Source: an uncultured Pelagibacteraceae bacterium
GTDB taxonomy: Bacteria > Pseudomonadota > Alphaproteobacteria > Pelagibacterales > Pelagibacteraceae
NCBI GenBank assembly: GCA_902626185.1
Contig: CACOEA010000002.1
Coordinates: forward strand, 24,409 to 88,408
Reading direction: 5' to 3'
Length of the DNA: 64,000 nucleotides
A model generated the notes under the pieces. It saw only the letters and a list, made by a program, of their open reading frames with translations. It was not told the DNA's origin and did not search any database. Position numbers and translations under genes: made by a program. This document shows, one piece after another, positions 30,865-42,567 of this stretch (position 1 is its first letter; each line of letters starts with the position of its first letter).

Positions 30865-31815
30865 ATGTTAGAATTAAAAGCACTTCTTTTGACACAAGGC
30901 ATGCATGGAATGGTAAGCCAAGCTGAAGGCTTGGCAAATGCTTTAAAACTTAACTTTAAGCATCAAAAAATTAAGCTGAAACCATTCTGGAATTATCTCC
31001 CACCAAAAATTACGCCAATATCAGAAAACTTATTAACAGAAAAATTTGTTTGTGATAGTAAGATAATAATATCTTGCGGAAGAAAAAGCGTTATTCCCTC
31101 AATTGCACTTAAAAAAAGACTTGGTAATCAAATTTTTAATATCCATATACAAGATCCAAAAGTTTCATTTAAACACTTTGATCTTATCATTAGTCCTGAA
31201 CATGATAATATTAAAGGAGAAAATGTTTTGCTAACCCAAGGATCAATTCATTATCTTACTAAAAAAGAAATTACAGATAATTCTAAATATCTTCAAATAG
31301 ATAAAGGCAAAAAGCAAATAGTAACTTTTGTAATAGGTGGGCCGAATAAGTATTATAAATTTTCAGAGGAACAAGTACACTTCATGTTTAATAAGATTAA
31401 AACATTATTTACACCTGACAAATTTAAGATTATCGTGATACCTTCTTACCGAACTCCAGAGGCTGTAATTAAGATAGCTTATAACACTTTCAGTATTAAT
31501 CATCATGTAGTAAAGAATATTGATAAGAAGGCATATCTAAGTTCCTTAGCGATTGCTGATTATATTATTGTGACATGCGACTCTACATCAATGATTTCAG
31601 AGGCTGCTGTCACAGGCAAACCAGTTTATATGGCAATGATGAAACCTGATAAAAGTATTAGAAGATTTAAAAATTTCTATGATAAGTTTAAAGAATTAGG
31701 TATAGCAAAAGAGCTAAAGGATAGTATTGACAATTGGAGCTATGATAAGCTAGATGAAGTAAATAGAATAGCGCCGCTTATAAAAGAAAAGATGAAAAAA
31801 AATGGAATTATTTAA
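30865..31815 (+). CDS. Mitochondrial fission ELM1 family protein
   Basis: GMHGMVSQAEGLANAL, ISCGRKSVIPSIALKK, IHIQDPKVSFKHFDLIISPEHD, GGPNKYYKFSEEQ, VTCDSTSMISEA. Confidence 0.85.
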   Translation: MLELKALLLTQGMHGMVSQAEGLANALKLNFKHQKIKLKPFWNYLPPKITPISENLLTEKFVCDSKIIISCGRKSVIPSIALKKRLGNQIFNIHIQDPKVSFKHFDLIISPEHDNIKGENVLLTQGSIHYLTKKEITDNSKYLQIDKGKKQIVTFVIGGPNKYYKFSEEQVHFMFNKIKTLFTPDKFKIIVIPSYRTPEAVIKIAYNTFSINHHVVKNIDKKAYLSSLAIADYIIVTCDSTSMISEAAVTGKPVYMAMMKPDKSIRRFKNFYDKFKELGIAKELKDSIDNWSYDKLDEVNRIAPLIKEKMKKNGII

Positions 31816-32467
31816 ATCTTTAAGCAATAAAACAAAATTGTTTAGTGATCCCTTCAAACACTATGAAATCAATGAACCGTTGACACAAAGCGCAATCGAT
31901 GAAATTTGTAATGCCGAGATAGCCGATCCAAGAAAACAAAATTTAAATTATGATGGCACAAGAGCTCTTGATGGAGGAGAAGGAGAATTTAGAGCAGGAA
32001 TTAAAGATGGAGGCAAAGCGAAAAAACTCAGATGTTACGTTACAAAAGAAAACTCAAATCAATTTCCTAATCTAACAAAATTTATTGAAGAATTAAGATC
32101 ACCCGAAGTTTACAAAAAGATAGGATCTTTAATTGGAAAAGATTTAAGTAATTCTTATGTGAGATTAGAAGTGATTTGTGACAGAGAAGGTTTTTGGCTG
32201 AAACCCCACTGTGATATCGAGGAGAAATTAATGTCATCGATAGTTTTTGTTAATCTACACAATGAGTCAGAAAATTTAGGAACAGATTTTTACGATATAA
32301 AACTCAATAAAGTTAAAACTGTTCCATACAAACATAATTATGGATACTTCTTCACTAGTGGACCAAACACTTGGCACGGTATGGAAAAAAAAGAGATTAA
32401 GAAAGAAAGAAGATGTATTCAGATAAACTACGTGACTTTCCAAACTGATTGGAAAGTTAAAAGTTAA
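31802..32467 (+). CDS. 2OG-Fe(II) oxygenase-like protein
   Basis: PHCDIEEK (HxD) and [23 protein letters not shown] (distal H / R). Confidence 0.75.
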   Translation: MELFKSLSNKTKLFSDPFKHYEINEPLTQSAIDEICNAEIADPRKQNLNYDGTRALDGGEGEFRAGIKDGGKAKKLRCYVTKENSNQFPNLTKFIEELRSPEVYKKIGSLIGKDLSNSYVRLEVICDREGFWLKPHCDIEEKLMSSIVFVNLHNESENLGTDFYDIKLNKVKTVPYKHNYGYFFTSGPNTWHGMEKKEIKKERRCIQINYVTFQTDWKVKS

Positions 32468-35400
32468 ATATCTTGTAAAGAAGTAACGTTGATATCTCTC
32501 AATTTAAGAGATTTAATTCCCTCTAAACAAACCTTGGCTGTTGACATGTTAGTACAATAAGGAACTTTATTAGCTAATGTAGCTCTTCTCAAAGCTACCG
32601 CATCACTCAATTGTGTTTCGCTATTTCCTCCCCCAGTATTGATAACTAGAGCAATTTTTTTAGCATTTAGCACATCTACTATGTGTGGAGAGCCCTGATT
32701 CACTTTATTTATCTTTTTACATTTAATGCCATGCTTACTAATATAATCAGCAGTACCGCCAGTTCCACAAAGTCTAAAATTTAATTTAACTAGTTGTTTA
32801 GCCAGTTGCACACCTTCTTCTTTATGACTATTTTTAAGAGAAATGAAAGCTAAACCACTCTTTGGAAGGGAGTTCGAAGCAGCGATTTGACTTTTGGCGA
32901 ATGCCATTCCAAAATTTTTGTCAAAACCCATTACTTCACCTGTGGATTTCATTTCTGGCCCGAGTAAAAGATCACTGTTTGGAAATTTATTGAATGGAAA
33001 TACCGCTTCCTTAACAGCAAACATATCTTTAGTTTTACTTTTAAGATTAAATTTAAACAGTTTTTCTCCAGCCATAACTCTCGAAGCTATCTTGGCAAGA
33101 GGTAAATTTTTTGCTTTTGAAACGAAAGGAACTGTTCTGCTGGCTCTTGGATTTACTTCTATAACGTAAATTTTATCATTTTTAATTGCATACTGAACAT
33201 TCATAAACCCTACGACCTTGAGTGCCAAAGCCAACTTTTTTGTTTGATTTTCAATTTCTTTTATTAAAAAAGATTTAATTGAAACTGGCGGCAAACTACA
33301 GGCAGAATCTCCCGAGTGAATTCCGGCCTCTTCAATATGCTGCATAATACCTGCTACAAAAACATTTTTACCATCTGAAATCGCGTCGACATCTACCTCC
33401 ATTGCGTTATCTATAAATTTATCTATCAATATTGGGTTTTTTTCAGCTACTTTGAATGCTTCTTTTACAAAACTTTTAAGTTGTGATTTTTCATGAACTA
33501 TTTCCATAGCTCTTCCACCCAAAACATATGATGGTCTAACCATTAGAGGTAATCCGATTTTATCGGCAATCTTTATAGCCTGAGGAAAAGTTTTTGCTAT
33601 TCCACTTTCAGCTTGATTTAAATTTAATTTGTTTAAAAGACTTCTGAATCTATCTCTATCTTCTGCTAAGTCAATCGAAGCATATTGTGTTCCTAATATC
33701 GGTAATTTATTTTCATGTAAAAATTTTGCAAGTTTAATTGGAGTTTGACCTCCAAACTGTGTGATGACACCTTTTACGCTACCTTTTAGTTTTTCTTTTT
33801 TTATAATATTGAAGACATATTCATCAATTAAAGGTTCAAAATATAATCTGTCACTCGTATCATAGTCGGTTGACACAGTTTCTGGATTACAATTAACCAT
33901 AATTGTTTCATATTTTGCTTCTTTCAAAGCAAAACTAGCTTGGCAACAGCAATAATCAAATTCTATTCCCTGACCAATTCTATTCGGGCCTCCTCCTAAT
34001 ATTACAATTTTATTTTTGTTAGAGGGATTAGCCTCACATTCTGAATTAGAGGAGAAATTTCTTTGATAAGTAGAATACATGTACGGAGTGAATGATTTAA
34101 ATTCTGCAGCACAAGTGTCAACTTTTTTATAAACTGGTAAAACTTTTAAAACAGCTCTTTTCTTTCTTATTAATGATTCTGAAGTATTTGTAAGTTCTGA
34201 TAATTTTTTATCAGAAAATCCTATAGACTTAATATAATTAAATTCATTGAAATTTCTCGGAAGACCTTTTTTCTTTATTTTAATTTCATTTTCAATAATT
34301 TCTTTTATTTGATTTAAAAACCAAAGATCGATTTTTGAAAGGTTATGAATTTCCTTTAAATTAATTTTCTTTCTTATGGCTTCCCCAACAAGCAAAATCT
34401 TATTTGGTATACTCTCTTTAAGTTTTTTTCTAATTTGCTTCTTATCTAAATTAAATATTTGGTCTAATCCTGAAAAACCCGTTTCTAAAGAAACTAAGGC
34501 TTTTTGAAGAGACTCTTTAAAATTTCTTCCTATGGCCATTGCTTCTCCGACCGATTTCATCGACGTGCCCAAAACTGCTGCTGATGAGGAGAATTTTTCG
34601 AAAGTAAATCTTGGAATTTTAGTAACAACATAGTCTATTGTAGGTTCAAAAGATGCAGGCGTTACTTTTGTAATTTCATTTTTTAATTCGTCTAAAGTGT
34701 ATCCTACTGCCAACTTTGCAGCGACTTTTGCTATTGGAAATCCTGTGGCTTTAGAAGCTAGTGCTGATGATCTTGAAACTCTTGGGTTCATCTCAATTAT
34801 AACCATTCTTCCATTTTTTGGATTTATAGCAAATTGAACATTTGATCCTCCAGTTTCTACACCAATTTTTCTCAAGCAAGCTATAGAGGCATTTCTCATG
34901 ATTTGATATTCTTTGTCAGTTAAAGTAAGTGCAGGAGCGATAGTAATCGAGTCTCCAGTATGAATACCCATGGGATCTAAATTTTCTATTGAGCAAATGA
35001 TAATGCAATTGTCATTTTTATCTCTAACAACTTCCATCTCAAATTCTTTCCAACCTTCTAAACACTCTTCTACTAAGACTTGACTAACAGGTGACTCGTG
35101 AAGTCCATTTTTAATTATCTTAAAAAAATCCTTTTTATTTTTGGCGATACCACCTCCCAAACCACCTAAAGTGAAGGCTGGTCTTATAATTGCTGGTAAT
35201 CCGATTTGCTTTAAGACCTTTGAAGCTTGACTAAAATTATTTACTATTTTTGATTTGGGAAGATCTAAACCAATTTCTATCATATTTTTTCTGAACTTTT
35301 TTCTATCTTCTGCATTGGATATCGCTTTTGAATTAGCACCTATGAGTTCAATTTTATATTTTTTTAGAATTCCTTTTTTTTCTGCCTCCATTGCTAAATT

Positions 35401-35688
35401 TAATGCAGTTTGACCACCCATTGTTGGCAAAATTGCATGAGGTTTTTCTTTAATTAAGATTTTTTCAAGAACTTCTATTGTAATAGGTTCGATATAAGTT
35501 TTATCAGCGACGTTAGGATCTGTCATGATTGTAGCTGGATTTGAATTTATAAGAATTACTTTGAAACCCTCATCTTTCAACGCTTTGCATGCTTGAGTAC
35601 CAGAATAATCAAATTCACAGGCTTGCCCAATAATAATTGGCCCCGCACCGACAACTAAAATTTTTTTAATGTCTTTTCTTTTTGGCAT
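32464..35688 (-). CDS. carB: Carbamoyl-phosphate synthase large subunit
   Basis: Duplicated ATP-grasp; [39 protein letters not shown]. Confidence 0.98.
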   Translation of the reverse strand: MPKRKDIKKILVVGAGPIIIGQACEFDYSGTQACKALKDEGFKVILINSNPATIMTDPNVADKTYIEPITIEVLEKILIKEKPHAILPTMGGQTALNLAMEAEKKGILKKYKIELIGANSKAISNAEDRKKFRKNMIEIGLDLPKSKIVNNFSQASKVLKQIGLPAIIRPAFTLGGLGGGIAKNKKDFFKIIKNGLHESPVSQVLVEECLEGWKEFEMEVVRDKNDNCIIICSIENLDPMGIHTGDSITIAPALTLTDKEYQIMRNASIACLRKIGVETGGSNVQFAINPKNGRMVIIEMNPRVSRSSALASKATGFPIAKVAAKLAVGYTLDELKNEITKVTPASFEPTIDYVVTKIPRFTFEKFSSSAAVLGTSMKSVGEAMAIGRNFKESLQKALVSLETGFSGLDQIFNLDKKQIRKKLKESIPNKILLVGEAIRKKINLKEIHNLSKIDLWFLNQIKEIIENEIKIKKKGLPRNFNEFNYIKSIGFSDKKLSELTNTSESLIRKKRAVLKVLPVYKKVDTCAAEFKSFTPYMYSTYQRNFSSNSECEANPSNKNKIVILGGGPNRIGQGIEFDYCCCQASFALKEAKYETIMVNCNPETVSTDYDTSDRLYFEPLIDEYVFNIIKKEKLKGSVKGVITQFGGQTPIKLAKFLHENKLPILGTQYASIDLAEDRDRFRSLLNKLNLNQAESGIAKTFPQAIKIADKIGLPLMVRPSYVLGGRAMEIVHEKSQLKSFVKEAFKVAEKNPILIDKFIDNAMEVDVDAISDGKNVFVAGIMQHIEEAGIHSGDSACSLPPVSIKSFLIKEIENQTKKLALALKVVGFMNVQYAIKNDKIYVIEVNPRASRTVPFVSKAKNLPLAKIASRVMAGEKLFKFNLKSKTKDMFAVKEAVFPFNKFPNSDLLLGPEMKSTGEVMGFDKNFGMAFAKSQIAASNSLPKSGLAFISLKNSHKEEGVQLAKQLVKLNFRLCGTGGTADYISKHGIKCKKINKVNQGSPHIVDVLNAKKIALVINTGGGNSETQLSDAVALRRATLANKVPYCTNMSTAKVCLEGIKSLKLRDINVTSLQDI

Positions 35689-36868
35689 TTTTTTTCATAC
35701 TCTTAACAAATTTATTAAATAAATAAACGCTATCTTGAGGCCCAGGGTTAGACTCTGGATGGTATTGAACTGAAAAAACAGGTTTATTTTTTAACTCAAT
35801 TCCTTCAATACTATTGTCAAACAAAGACTGGTGAGTAATTTTTATATTTTTAGGCAAACCTTTTTTTACTACTTCAAATCCATGATTTTGACTTGTAATT
35901 TCAACATTACCCTCAACCAAATTTTTAACAGGATGGTTCGCTCCTCTGTGGCCTAATTTCATTTTTTCTGTTCTTGCACCTAATGCCAAGGCTAGTAATT
36001 GATGTCCTAAACAAATTCCAAAAAGCGGTAACTTTTTTTTAATTAATTGTTGAATTATTGGTATTGCATATTTTCCAGTTGCAGCTGGATCTCCTGGTCC
36101 ATTTGATAAAAAAATTCCATTAGGGTTAAGTTTCAAAATATCTTTAGAACTTGTCTTACATGGCACAATAGTAACTTTACAATTAAAGTCTGAAAAATAT
36201 CTTAAAATATTTTTTTTAATTCCATAGTCTATCGCAACCACATGTAATGATTTTTTTTTATTTTTTAAAAAACCATCACCTTTTTTCCAAGTTTTATAAT
36301 CTTGCCATAGATAATTATTTTGAGTGGTAACCTGTTTCGCTAAATCTAAATTTTTAAGGCCACCCCATTTTGTTGTTAATTTGAGAAGCTTTTTAATATT
36401 TAATTTATCTTTCTTATTAAAAGAAATTGTTCCATTGGGCGCACCTTTGTCTCTAATTAAATTAGTTAAATTTCTAGTATCAATTCCGGTTATTCCTACA
36501 ATCTTATTTTTTTTTAACCATTGATCTAAATGTTTTAATGATCTGTAATTTGATGGGTCTGTAATTTCAGTATTTATTATTACCCCTTTGGTCCAAATCT
36601 TATCAGATTCATGATCTTCTTTGTTGGTCCCTACATTTCCTACATGGGGAAAGGTAAAATTAATTATTTGTTCTGCATATGAAGGGTCTGAAATAATCTC
36701 TTGGTAACCAGTTATAGAGGTATTAAAACAAACTTCGCCAGTTGCAGTTCCTTGATATCCTAAACCTAGGCCTTTAAAAAATTTACCGTTTTGAAGAATT
36801 AAAATAGCGTTGGAATCGATCTTTTTAAGATTTTTTTTTGAGTTTATATTTTGACCAGACTTCTTCAA
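35666..36868 (-). CDS. carA: Carbamoyl-phosphate synthase small subunit; start uncertain (probably a TTG)
   Basis: [62 protein letters not shown]. No in-frame ATG near the expected start; TTG at 36868 or 36874. Confidence 0.9.
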   Translation of the reverse strand: MKKSGQNINSKKNLKKIDSNAILILQNGKFFKGLGLGYQGTATGEVCFNTSITGYQEIISDPSYAEQIINFTFPHVGNVGTNKEDHESDKIWTKGVIINTEITDPSNYRSLKHLDQWLKKNKIVGITGIDTRNLTNLIRDKGAPNGTISFNKKDKLNIKKLLKLTTKWGGLKNLDLAKQVTTQNNYLWQDYKTWKKGDGFLKNKKKSLHVVAIDYGIKKNILRYFSDFNCKVTIVPCKTSSKDILKLNPNGIFLSNGPGDPAATGKYAIPIIQQLIKKKLPLFGICLGHQLLALALGARTEKMKLGHRGANHPVKNLVEGNVEITSQNHGFEVVKKGLPKNIKITHQSLFDNSIEGIELKNKPVFSVQYHPESNPGPQDSVYLFNKFVKSMKKNAKKKRH

Positions 36869-36998
36869 ATACAACTCATAAGTTAAAGTAAAACACTTAT
36901 AAACATGATTTTGCGCAACATATGAAATAGTTACAAAATCGTCAAGAAAGTTCTTTTTATTTTGTATAAGAATTGTGATTAAAATAAAAATTCTATTT

Positions 36999-37454
36999 AT
37001 GTCTCTGAAAAAACAAATAGACGAAAAATTAAGTAATGCATTAAAAGCAAAGGATAAAAACACATATCCTACATTGAGGCTTATTGTATCAGCAATCAAA
37101 GATGCTGAAATAGCAGGGCGCTCCAAAGGTCAAAAGGAGCTTACAGATGGAGATATAACTACAATTTTGAAAAAAATGATTAAACAAAGAAACGAATCCT
37201 GTGAAGTTTATAAAAAAGCTGGACGTAACGAGCTTTTAGAAAATGAGACGAAAGAGATAAACGTAATAAACACTTTTCTACCTAAGCAATTAAGTGAAGA
37301 AGAAACTAAAAAGATTTGCGAGGAAGTCATTAAATCGGTTGGAGCCTCTTCAATAAAAGATATGGGAAAAGTAATGGGTGCACTTAAATCTAAACACGCA
37401 GATACCTTAGATTTTTCAAAAGTAAGTGTAATTATAAAGGAATTACTTAAGTAA
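36999..37454 (+). CDS. GatB/YqeY domain protein
   Basis: KDKNTYPTLRLIVSAIKDAEI, FLPKQLSEEET, MGKVMGALKSKHA. ATG at 36999 preferred over track GTG 36975. Confidence 0.93.
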   Translation: MSLKKQIDEKLSNALKAKDKNTYPTLRLIVSAIKDAEIAGRSKGQKELTDGDITTILKKMIKQRNESCEVYKKAGRNELLENETKEINVINTFLPKQLSEEETKKICEEVIKSVGASSIKDMGKVMGALKSKHADTLDFSKVSVIIKELLK

Positions 37455-37455
37455 A

Positions 37456-39246
37456 ATGAAATATCCTAAAGAATATTTAAATGAAATTAAAATGAGATTA
37501 AAAGTTTCTCAGGTTGTTGGAAAAACGGTAAAATTAAAAAAAAGAGGAAAAGAATTTATAGGTTTGTCTCCTTTTAAAAATGAAAAAAGTCCCTCATTTA
37601 CTGTAAGTGATGAAAAAGAATTTTATCACTGTTTTAGTAGCGGCGAGCATGGAAATATTTTTGATTTTTTAATGAAAACAAAATCAGTTGGATTTGGAGA
37701 AGCTGTAAAAATTTTAGCCGCTGAAGCAGGAATGCAGCCATATAGATTTTCAAGCTTTGATAAAAAAAAAGAACTGCGGTTTCAAAATTATAAAAATATT
37801 TTGAAAGATTATTCAAACTTTTTTCATCAACAACTTTTTGACCCAAAGAACAAAGAGGCTTTAAACTATCTTGCTAAAAGAAATTTAAGCAAAAATATTA
37901 TTGAAGAATTCCAATTAGGTTACGTGCCTTGGAAAAACAACTTTTACCAAGAATTGTTGAAAAAATACTCTGAGGAAGAATTAAATCTTACTGGACTTTA
38001 TTATAAACATGATAAAAGTGGAAAATATATAGATAGATTTAATTCAAGGGTAATATTTCCCGTAAATAATATCTCAGGTGATACAATTGCTTTCGGTGGT
38101 AGAATAATAAATAATGAAACGAAACTTGCAAAATATATAAACTCTCCAGAAACAGAATTTTATAAAAAGGGTAGCACAATTTTTAATTTGGATAAGTCTA
38201 AATCTTGTAGATCAGAAACTGATGAAGTTATAATTGTAGAAGGTTATATGGATGTAGTGAGTTTATACTCAGCCGGAATTAAAAATGTAATTGCAAATTC
38301 TGGTACTGCATTAACAGAACGACAAATTAATTTGATTTGGAAATTTTTTTCCAATCCAATTATATGTTTAGATGGAGATCAAAGTGGACAAAAAGCAGCT
38401 TTGAGAATAGCTGAAAGGCTTTTTCCATTCATTAATGAAGAGAATAAAATATTTTTCTCAGTTTTACCCAGCTCATATGATCCTGATGATTATATTAAAG
38501 AACACGGAAAAGAAAATTTTGAGTTATTTTTAAAAGAAAAGAAGATAATTCAGAATTTTATTTGGGAACATAATATTAACAAAATTAATAGGCTCAATCC
38601 TTTTGAAGTATCTAAATTTGAAAAAGAAATAAAAAGGATGTGTTATCAAATAAAAGATGAAACTCTAAAAAAGTATGTTATTGAAGATTTTTTAGATAAA
38701 ATTAAAAATTTAACCCCTATTCAAAGCGCTAATAAAACATTTGGTCATTTTAAATATTTTAATAAAAAAAATTATGAAGTTCTTAATGAAACTAAAATCT
38801 TACATAAGAAAAAAAATCATTTTTCAAAAATTCAAATCACTGAATTTTCTGTATTATTCATTATGTTAAACTATCTTGATATAGCTTCAAAAAAAATTGA
38901 AGAAATCTCAGAAATTGCTTTTTTGTCTGAAAAAAATGAAAGTTTAAAAAAATTAATAATAGAGTCATTGTTTAAGGGAGACGAAGAGGAAGTGATTAAA
39001 AAGAAGGTTAGCAATAATTTTGAACTATTAATTAATGAGATATATGAAAATTCAAGTATACAAATTATTTTAAAAGAAAAAAAAGAAGAAGATCTTTTGG
39101 AGCTATTAGATGAATTGTTATCAGAATTAAAAGAATTGAAAAATTTGCAAAAAATAGAATCTCTAGAAAAGGAATTAATTAATAACCTAGATGAAAACTC
39201 CTATTCTGAGCTGATAAAGCTTAAAAGTCAGCTAAATAGGGAATAA
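37456..39246 (+). CDS. dnaG: DNA primase
   Basis: SPSFTVSDEKEFYHCFSSGEHGNIFDFLM, Toprim EGYMDVVSLYSAGIKNVIANSGTALT, CLDGDQSGQKAALR. Confidence 0.96.
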   Translation: MKYPKEYLNEIKMRLKVSQVVGKTVKLKKRGKEFIGLSPFKNEKSPSFTVSDEKEFYHCFSSGEHGNIFDFLMKTKSVGFGEAVKILAAEAGMQPYRFSSFDKKKELRFQNYKNILKDYSNFFHQQLFDPKNKEALNYLAKRNLSKNIIEEFQLGYVPWKNNFYQELLKKYSEEELNLTGLYYKHDKSGKYIDRFNSRVIFPVNNISGDTIAFGGRIINNETKLAKYINSPETEFYKKGSTIFNLDKSKSCRSETDEVIIVEGYMDVVSLYSAGIKNVIANSGTALTERQINLIWKFFSNPIICLDGDQSGQKAALRIAERLFPFINEENKIFFSVLPSSYDPDDYIKEHGKENFELFLKEKKIIQNFIWEHNINKINRLNPFEVSKFEKEIKRMCYQIKDETLKKYVIEDFLDKIKNLTPIQSANKTFGHFKYFNKKNYEVLNETKILHKKKNHFSKIQITEFSVLFIMLNYLDIASKKIEEISEIAFLSEKNESLKKLIIESLFKGDEEEVIKKKVSNNFELLINEIYENSSIQIILKEKKEEDLLELLDELLSELKELKNLQKIESLEKELINNLDENSYSELIKLKSQLNRE

Positions 39247-39306
39247 AAAAAGATAGATTTTCTTAAACTAGATATTATATATACCTCTACCTAACTACAT
39301 TATTAT

Positions 39307-41181
39307 ATGGCAGAAAAACTAATTACGAAATCATTCGAGCGACTTCTAGACAAAGGTAAGCATAGAGGTTTTATAACTTATGAAGAGTTGGGGAAATCTC
39401 TTGGTAAAAGAAACGGTACTACCGAAAATATTGAAAAAGCTTTAATAGTCTTAGTTGACGAAAAAATCACGTTAGTTGAAAAAAAATCCCAATACCAGTC
39501 TAATAAAAAGAAAGAGTCACAAAGCACAACAGAGGAAAAATCTTCAGACAAAAGTGATGATCCAATTCGAATGTACCTTAGAGAAATGGGTGGTGTCGAA
39601 TTGCTCTCTAGAGAAGGAGAAATTGCTATTGCAAAAAGAATTGAGGCTGGAAAAGATGTAATGATAAATGCATTAACACAAAGTCCATTAGTTGGAAAAA
39701 AGATTTTTGAATGGAAAGAACAGATAGAAAATCAGCAACTTTTAGTAAGGGATATAATAGACATTGATTCTACCTACGAAGATTTTGAGGCTTCAGAAGA
39801 CGAAGATGAAATAAAATTAGATAAAAAATCAAAAAACAAAGAAAGCAAAGATAGCGAAGGCAAAGAAAAGGGTGATGAAAAGAAAGAGGAAGACAACAAT
39901 AATGAAGATGATGAATTTAATGTCTCCCTAGCAAAGATGGAGGAGGAGATAAAACCAAAAATAATTACTATATTAGACTCATTAAATAAGAATTATTCTA
40001 AACTTCAAAAATATCAAAAAGAAAAGCTAGAGTGTCTACTAGCTGCAAAAGAGCTTTCTGTATCAAAAAGTAAAAATTTTAAGAAAATTCAAATAGTTTT
40101 AGTAGACAATTTTAAAAATTTACAATTAGCGCCACATGTTGTGGAAGAGCTGGTTCAATCGCACTATAAAGAAAATAAAAAGATCGTCTCTTTAGAAGGA
40201 GTTTTATTGAGATTAGCAATGGATAATAAGATTTCTAGAGAGGAGTTTTTAAAATATTATCTAGGCAATGAAATTAATCCTAAATTTGAGTCTTTTCTTA
40301 AGGAAAATCCGGTTTGGAAGTCTTTTTTCAAAAAATTTAAAAAAGATTTTTCTGAAATAAGAGAAAGACTAGTTGAATTTAGTCAAAAAATTGGGCTCTC
40401 AGTTGGTGAATTCAAAAAGTTAGTCAGTAGAATTCAAAAAGGAGAACGAGAATCACGAATAGCTAAAAAAGAAATGGTAGAGGCTAATCTTAGATTGGTT
40501 ATTTCGATTGCAAAAAAATATACTAATAGAGGGTTACAATTTTTAGATCTTATTCAAGAAGGTAATATTGGTTTGATGAAAGCCGTAGATAAATTTGAAT
40601 ATAGACGAGGTTATAAATTTTCTACTTATGCAACTTGGTGGATTAGACAAGCAATAACAAGATCTATTGCCGACCAAGCTAGAACCATTAGAATTCCAGT
40701 TCATATGATAGAAACTATTAATAAGATTGTTAGAACACAAAGACAGATAATGAGTGAATTTGGGAGAGAGCCGACTCCAGAGGAGCTAGCTAAGAAATTA
40801 GCGATGCCTTTAGAAAAAGTAAGAAAAGTATTAAAGATCGCTAAAGAACCTGTATCTCTTGAAACTCCAGTAGGAGATGAGGAGGATAGTAGTCTTGGAG
40901 ATTTTATAGAAGATAAGAACGCGTTACAGCCTCTAGATACTGCTATTCAGTCAAACTTAAGTGAGTCGACTACAAAAATACTTGCTTCTTTAACACCAAG
41001 AGAGGAACGTGTGTTAAGAATGAGATTTGGTATTGGAATGAATACCGATCATACATTAGAAGAAGTTGGGCTTCAGTTTTCTGTGACTAGAGAAAGAATA
41101 AGACAAATAGAAGCTAAGGCTTTAAGAAAACTTAAACATCCAAGCCGTTCAAAACAATTAAAAAGTTTCTTGGAAAAGTAA
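39307..41181 (+). CDS. rpoD: RNA polymerase sigma factor RpoD
   Basis: [22 protein letters not shown], region 2 [42 protein letters not shown], region 4. Confidence 0.98.
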   Translation: MAEKLITKSFERLLDKGKHRGFITYEELGKSLGKRNGTTENIEKALIVLVDEKITLVEKKSQYQSNKKKESQSTTEEKSSDKSDDPIRMYLREMGGVELLSREGEIAIAKRIEAGKDVMINALTQSPLVGKKIFEWKEQIENQQLLVRDIIDIDSTYEDFEASEDEDEIKLDKKSKNKESKDSEGKEKGDEKKEEDNNNEDDEFNVSLAKMEEEIKPKIITILDSLNKNYSKLQKYQKEKLECLLAAKELSVSKSKNFKKIQIVLVDNFKNLQLAPHVVEELVQSHYKENKKIVSLEGVLLRLAMDNKISREEFLKYYLGNEINPKFESFLKENPVWKSFFKKFKKDFSEIRERLVEFSQKIGLSVGEFKKLVSRIQKGERESRIAKKEMVEANLRLVISIAKKYTNRGLQFLDLIQEGNIGLMKAVDKFEYRRGYKFSTYATWWIRQAITRSIADQARTIRIPVHMIETINKIVRTQRQIMSEFGREPTPEELAKKLAMPLEKVRKVLKIAKEPVSLETPVGDEEDSSLGDFIEDKNALQPLDTAIQSNLSESTTKILASLTPREERVLRMRFGIGMNTDHTLEEVGLQFSVTRERIRQIEAKALRKLKHPSRSKQLKSFLEK

Positions 41182-41189
41182 ATTTGAAT

Positions 41190-42404
41190 TTAAATATCCA
41201 TCTTGTCTGCTATGTGTTGTGCTAATAGCCGCATACCTTTTGGAGTAAAATGAACTGCGTCAACAAAATTTTCATCACTTTTTTCGATTAAAGATGCAGT
41301 ATCAATTAAAGTTAAATCATTTTGAGATGCTAATTCTTTTAAAATTTCATTCTCCTCTGAAACAATTTTTTTATATAAGTTTTGTAAAGGATCATCTTTA
41401 ATTCTAGGGTATAGATACATACAAAATGTACAAAGAACTACTTTAATTTTTTTTCTTAGAGAAATATCAATAATATGTTGAATATTTCTTCTATATGTTT
41501 TTAATCCGTTCGTATAATCCATCTTTGGGTCAATCTGACCTTTTCTAATAATTTCAAGCAGTGAATACTGCTCACTAGAAGGGAACAAAAATTTATTTTT
41601 TAAATAATTTATAAATCTAATTTGTAAATTTGGTATTTTTGAGCCTATAAAAAATTTCCAATAAACTTCTCCTAAATTTTTTCTACTATGTGAATAATCT
41701 GAAGTAAATCCAGGCGTTAAATATGATCTAATATCGTTTATAGCGTGGTAAATAATCAAAATATCAGGATTAGTATCAATGTCTTTTAACAAAAATCGAA
41801 CCAAACTGTCAGCACTGTTATATCCACCCTGTGCACAATTGTTGACTTCCAATTTTTTACTTGTTTTTTTACGTAAAATTTTTTCCAATTCCAATGGATA
41901 CGAATATACTTTATTTTCAAAATGAAGATAGTTGCCTGTAGTTGAAGCACCTAAACAATTAATTCTTATTAAGTCTTTAGGTTTTGGAATCAGAATATCT
42001 CTACTACCATCTTCACCATTAAAGTAGCCAAGATTATTTGTTGTTAGTGGTAAAGATTTTAACTCAGGGTGCAGGGGATAATTTGTTTGCTCTGCTCTCC
42101 CACCAACAAAATTTTTTTTGTAAATAAAAGGTAAATATGGATGCGGCTCATTCATCAATTTCTCAAAATTTACTCTTTCGATAATTTGGTAATTTGTTCC
42201 TGTAAATAATCTATATAAAAAAAGAAATAAAAGTTCAGCTATTATTATTGCAATAAGAAATGATAAAATAAAATAAACTATTTTTTCAAAAATACTATTT
42301 GCGAAAAAAGTTGAAAAAAGAGGAATAAAAAAAAAAAATATTAATGCCTGTAAAAAAGCAAAAAAAGGTTTCTTTGAAAAATCAATATATTTTCGGATCA
42401 TCAA
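41190..42404 (-). CDS. SGNH/GDSL hydrolase family protein with N-terminal TM helices
   Basis: INCLGASTTGNYLHFENKVYSYPLELEKIL, NNCAQGGYNSADSL, IIYHAINDI, DAVHFTPKGMRLLAQHI. Confidence 0.82.
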   Translation of the reverse strand: MMIRKYIDFSKKPFFAFLQALIFFFFIPLFSTFFANSIFEKIVYFILSFLIAIIIAELLFLFLYRLFTGTNYQIIERVNFEKLMNEPHPYLPFIYKKNFVGGRAEQTNYPLHPELKSLPLTTNNLGYFNGEDGSRDILIPKPKDLIRINCLGASTTGNYLHFENKVYSYPLELEKILRKKTSKKLEVNNCAQGGYNSADSLVRFLLKDIDTNPDILIIYHAINDIRSYLTPGFTSDYSHSRKNLGEVYWKFFIGSKIPNLQIRFINYLKNKFLFPSSEQYSLLEIIRKGQIDPKMDYTNGLKTYRRNIQHIIDISLRKKIKVVLCTFCMYLYPRIKDDPLQNLYKKIVSEENEILKELASQNDLTLIDTASLIEKSDENFVDAVHFTPKGMRLLAQHIADKMDI

Positions 42405-42407
42405 TTT

Positions 42408-42539
42408 TTACCACATCGGATAAATATCTTCAGTCCTTGATTCTTTTTTCTTTTCTTTTTTCTGCTTAATTGAAAAAATCTTAGCAATAAAATCAATTAT
42501 CCTACCTATGAGACTTTTATTTTTATTTTCTTCTTCCAT
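42408..42539 (-). CDS. Small charged protein (43 aa), absent from ORF track
   Basis: My translation: MEEENKNKSLIGRIIDFIAKIFSIKQKKEKKKESRTEDIYPMW*. Stop lies 3 nt before the SGNH hydrolase start; operonic position. Confidence 0.5.
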   Translation of the reverse strand: MEEENKNKSLIGRIIDFIAKIFSIKQKKEKKKESRTEDIYPMW

Positions 42540-42567
42540 TTTTTTATTACATAATGACTATATAAAA

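Noticed and set aside
39840-39960. Charged low-complexity insert in RpoD ([30 protein letters not shown])
   Set aside because: Variable charged linkers in the nonconserved region are common in RpoD; not notable on its own.
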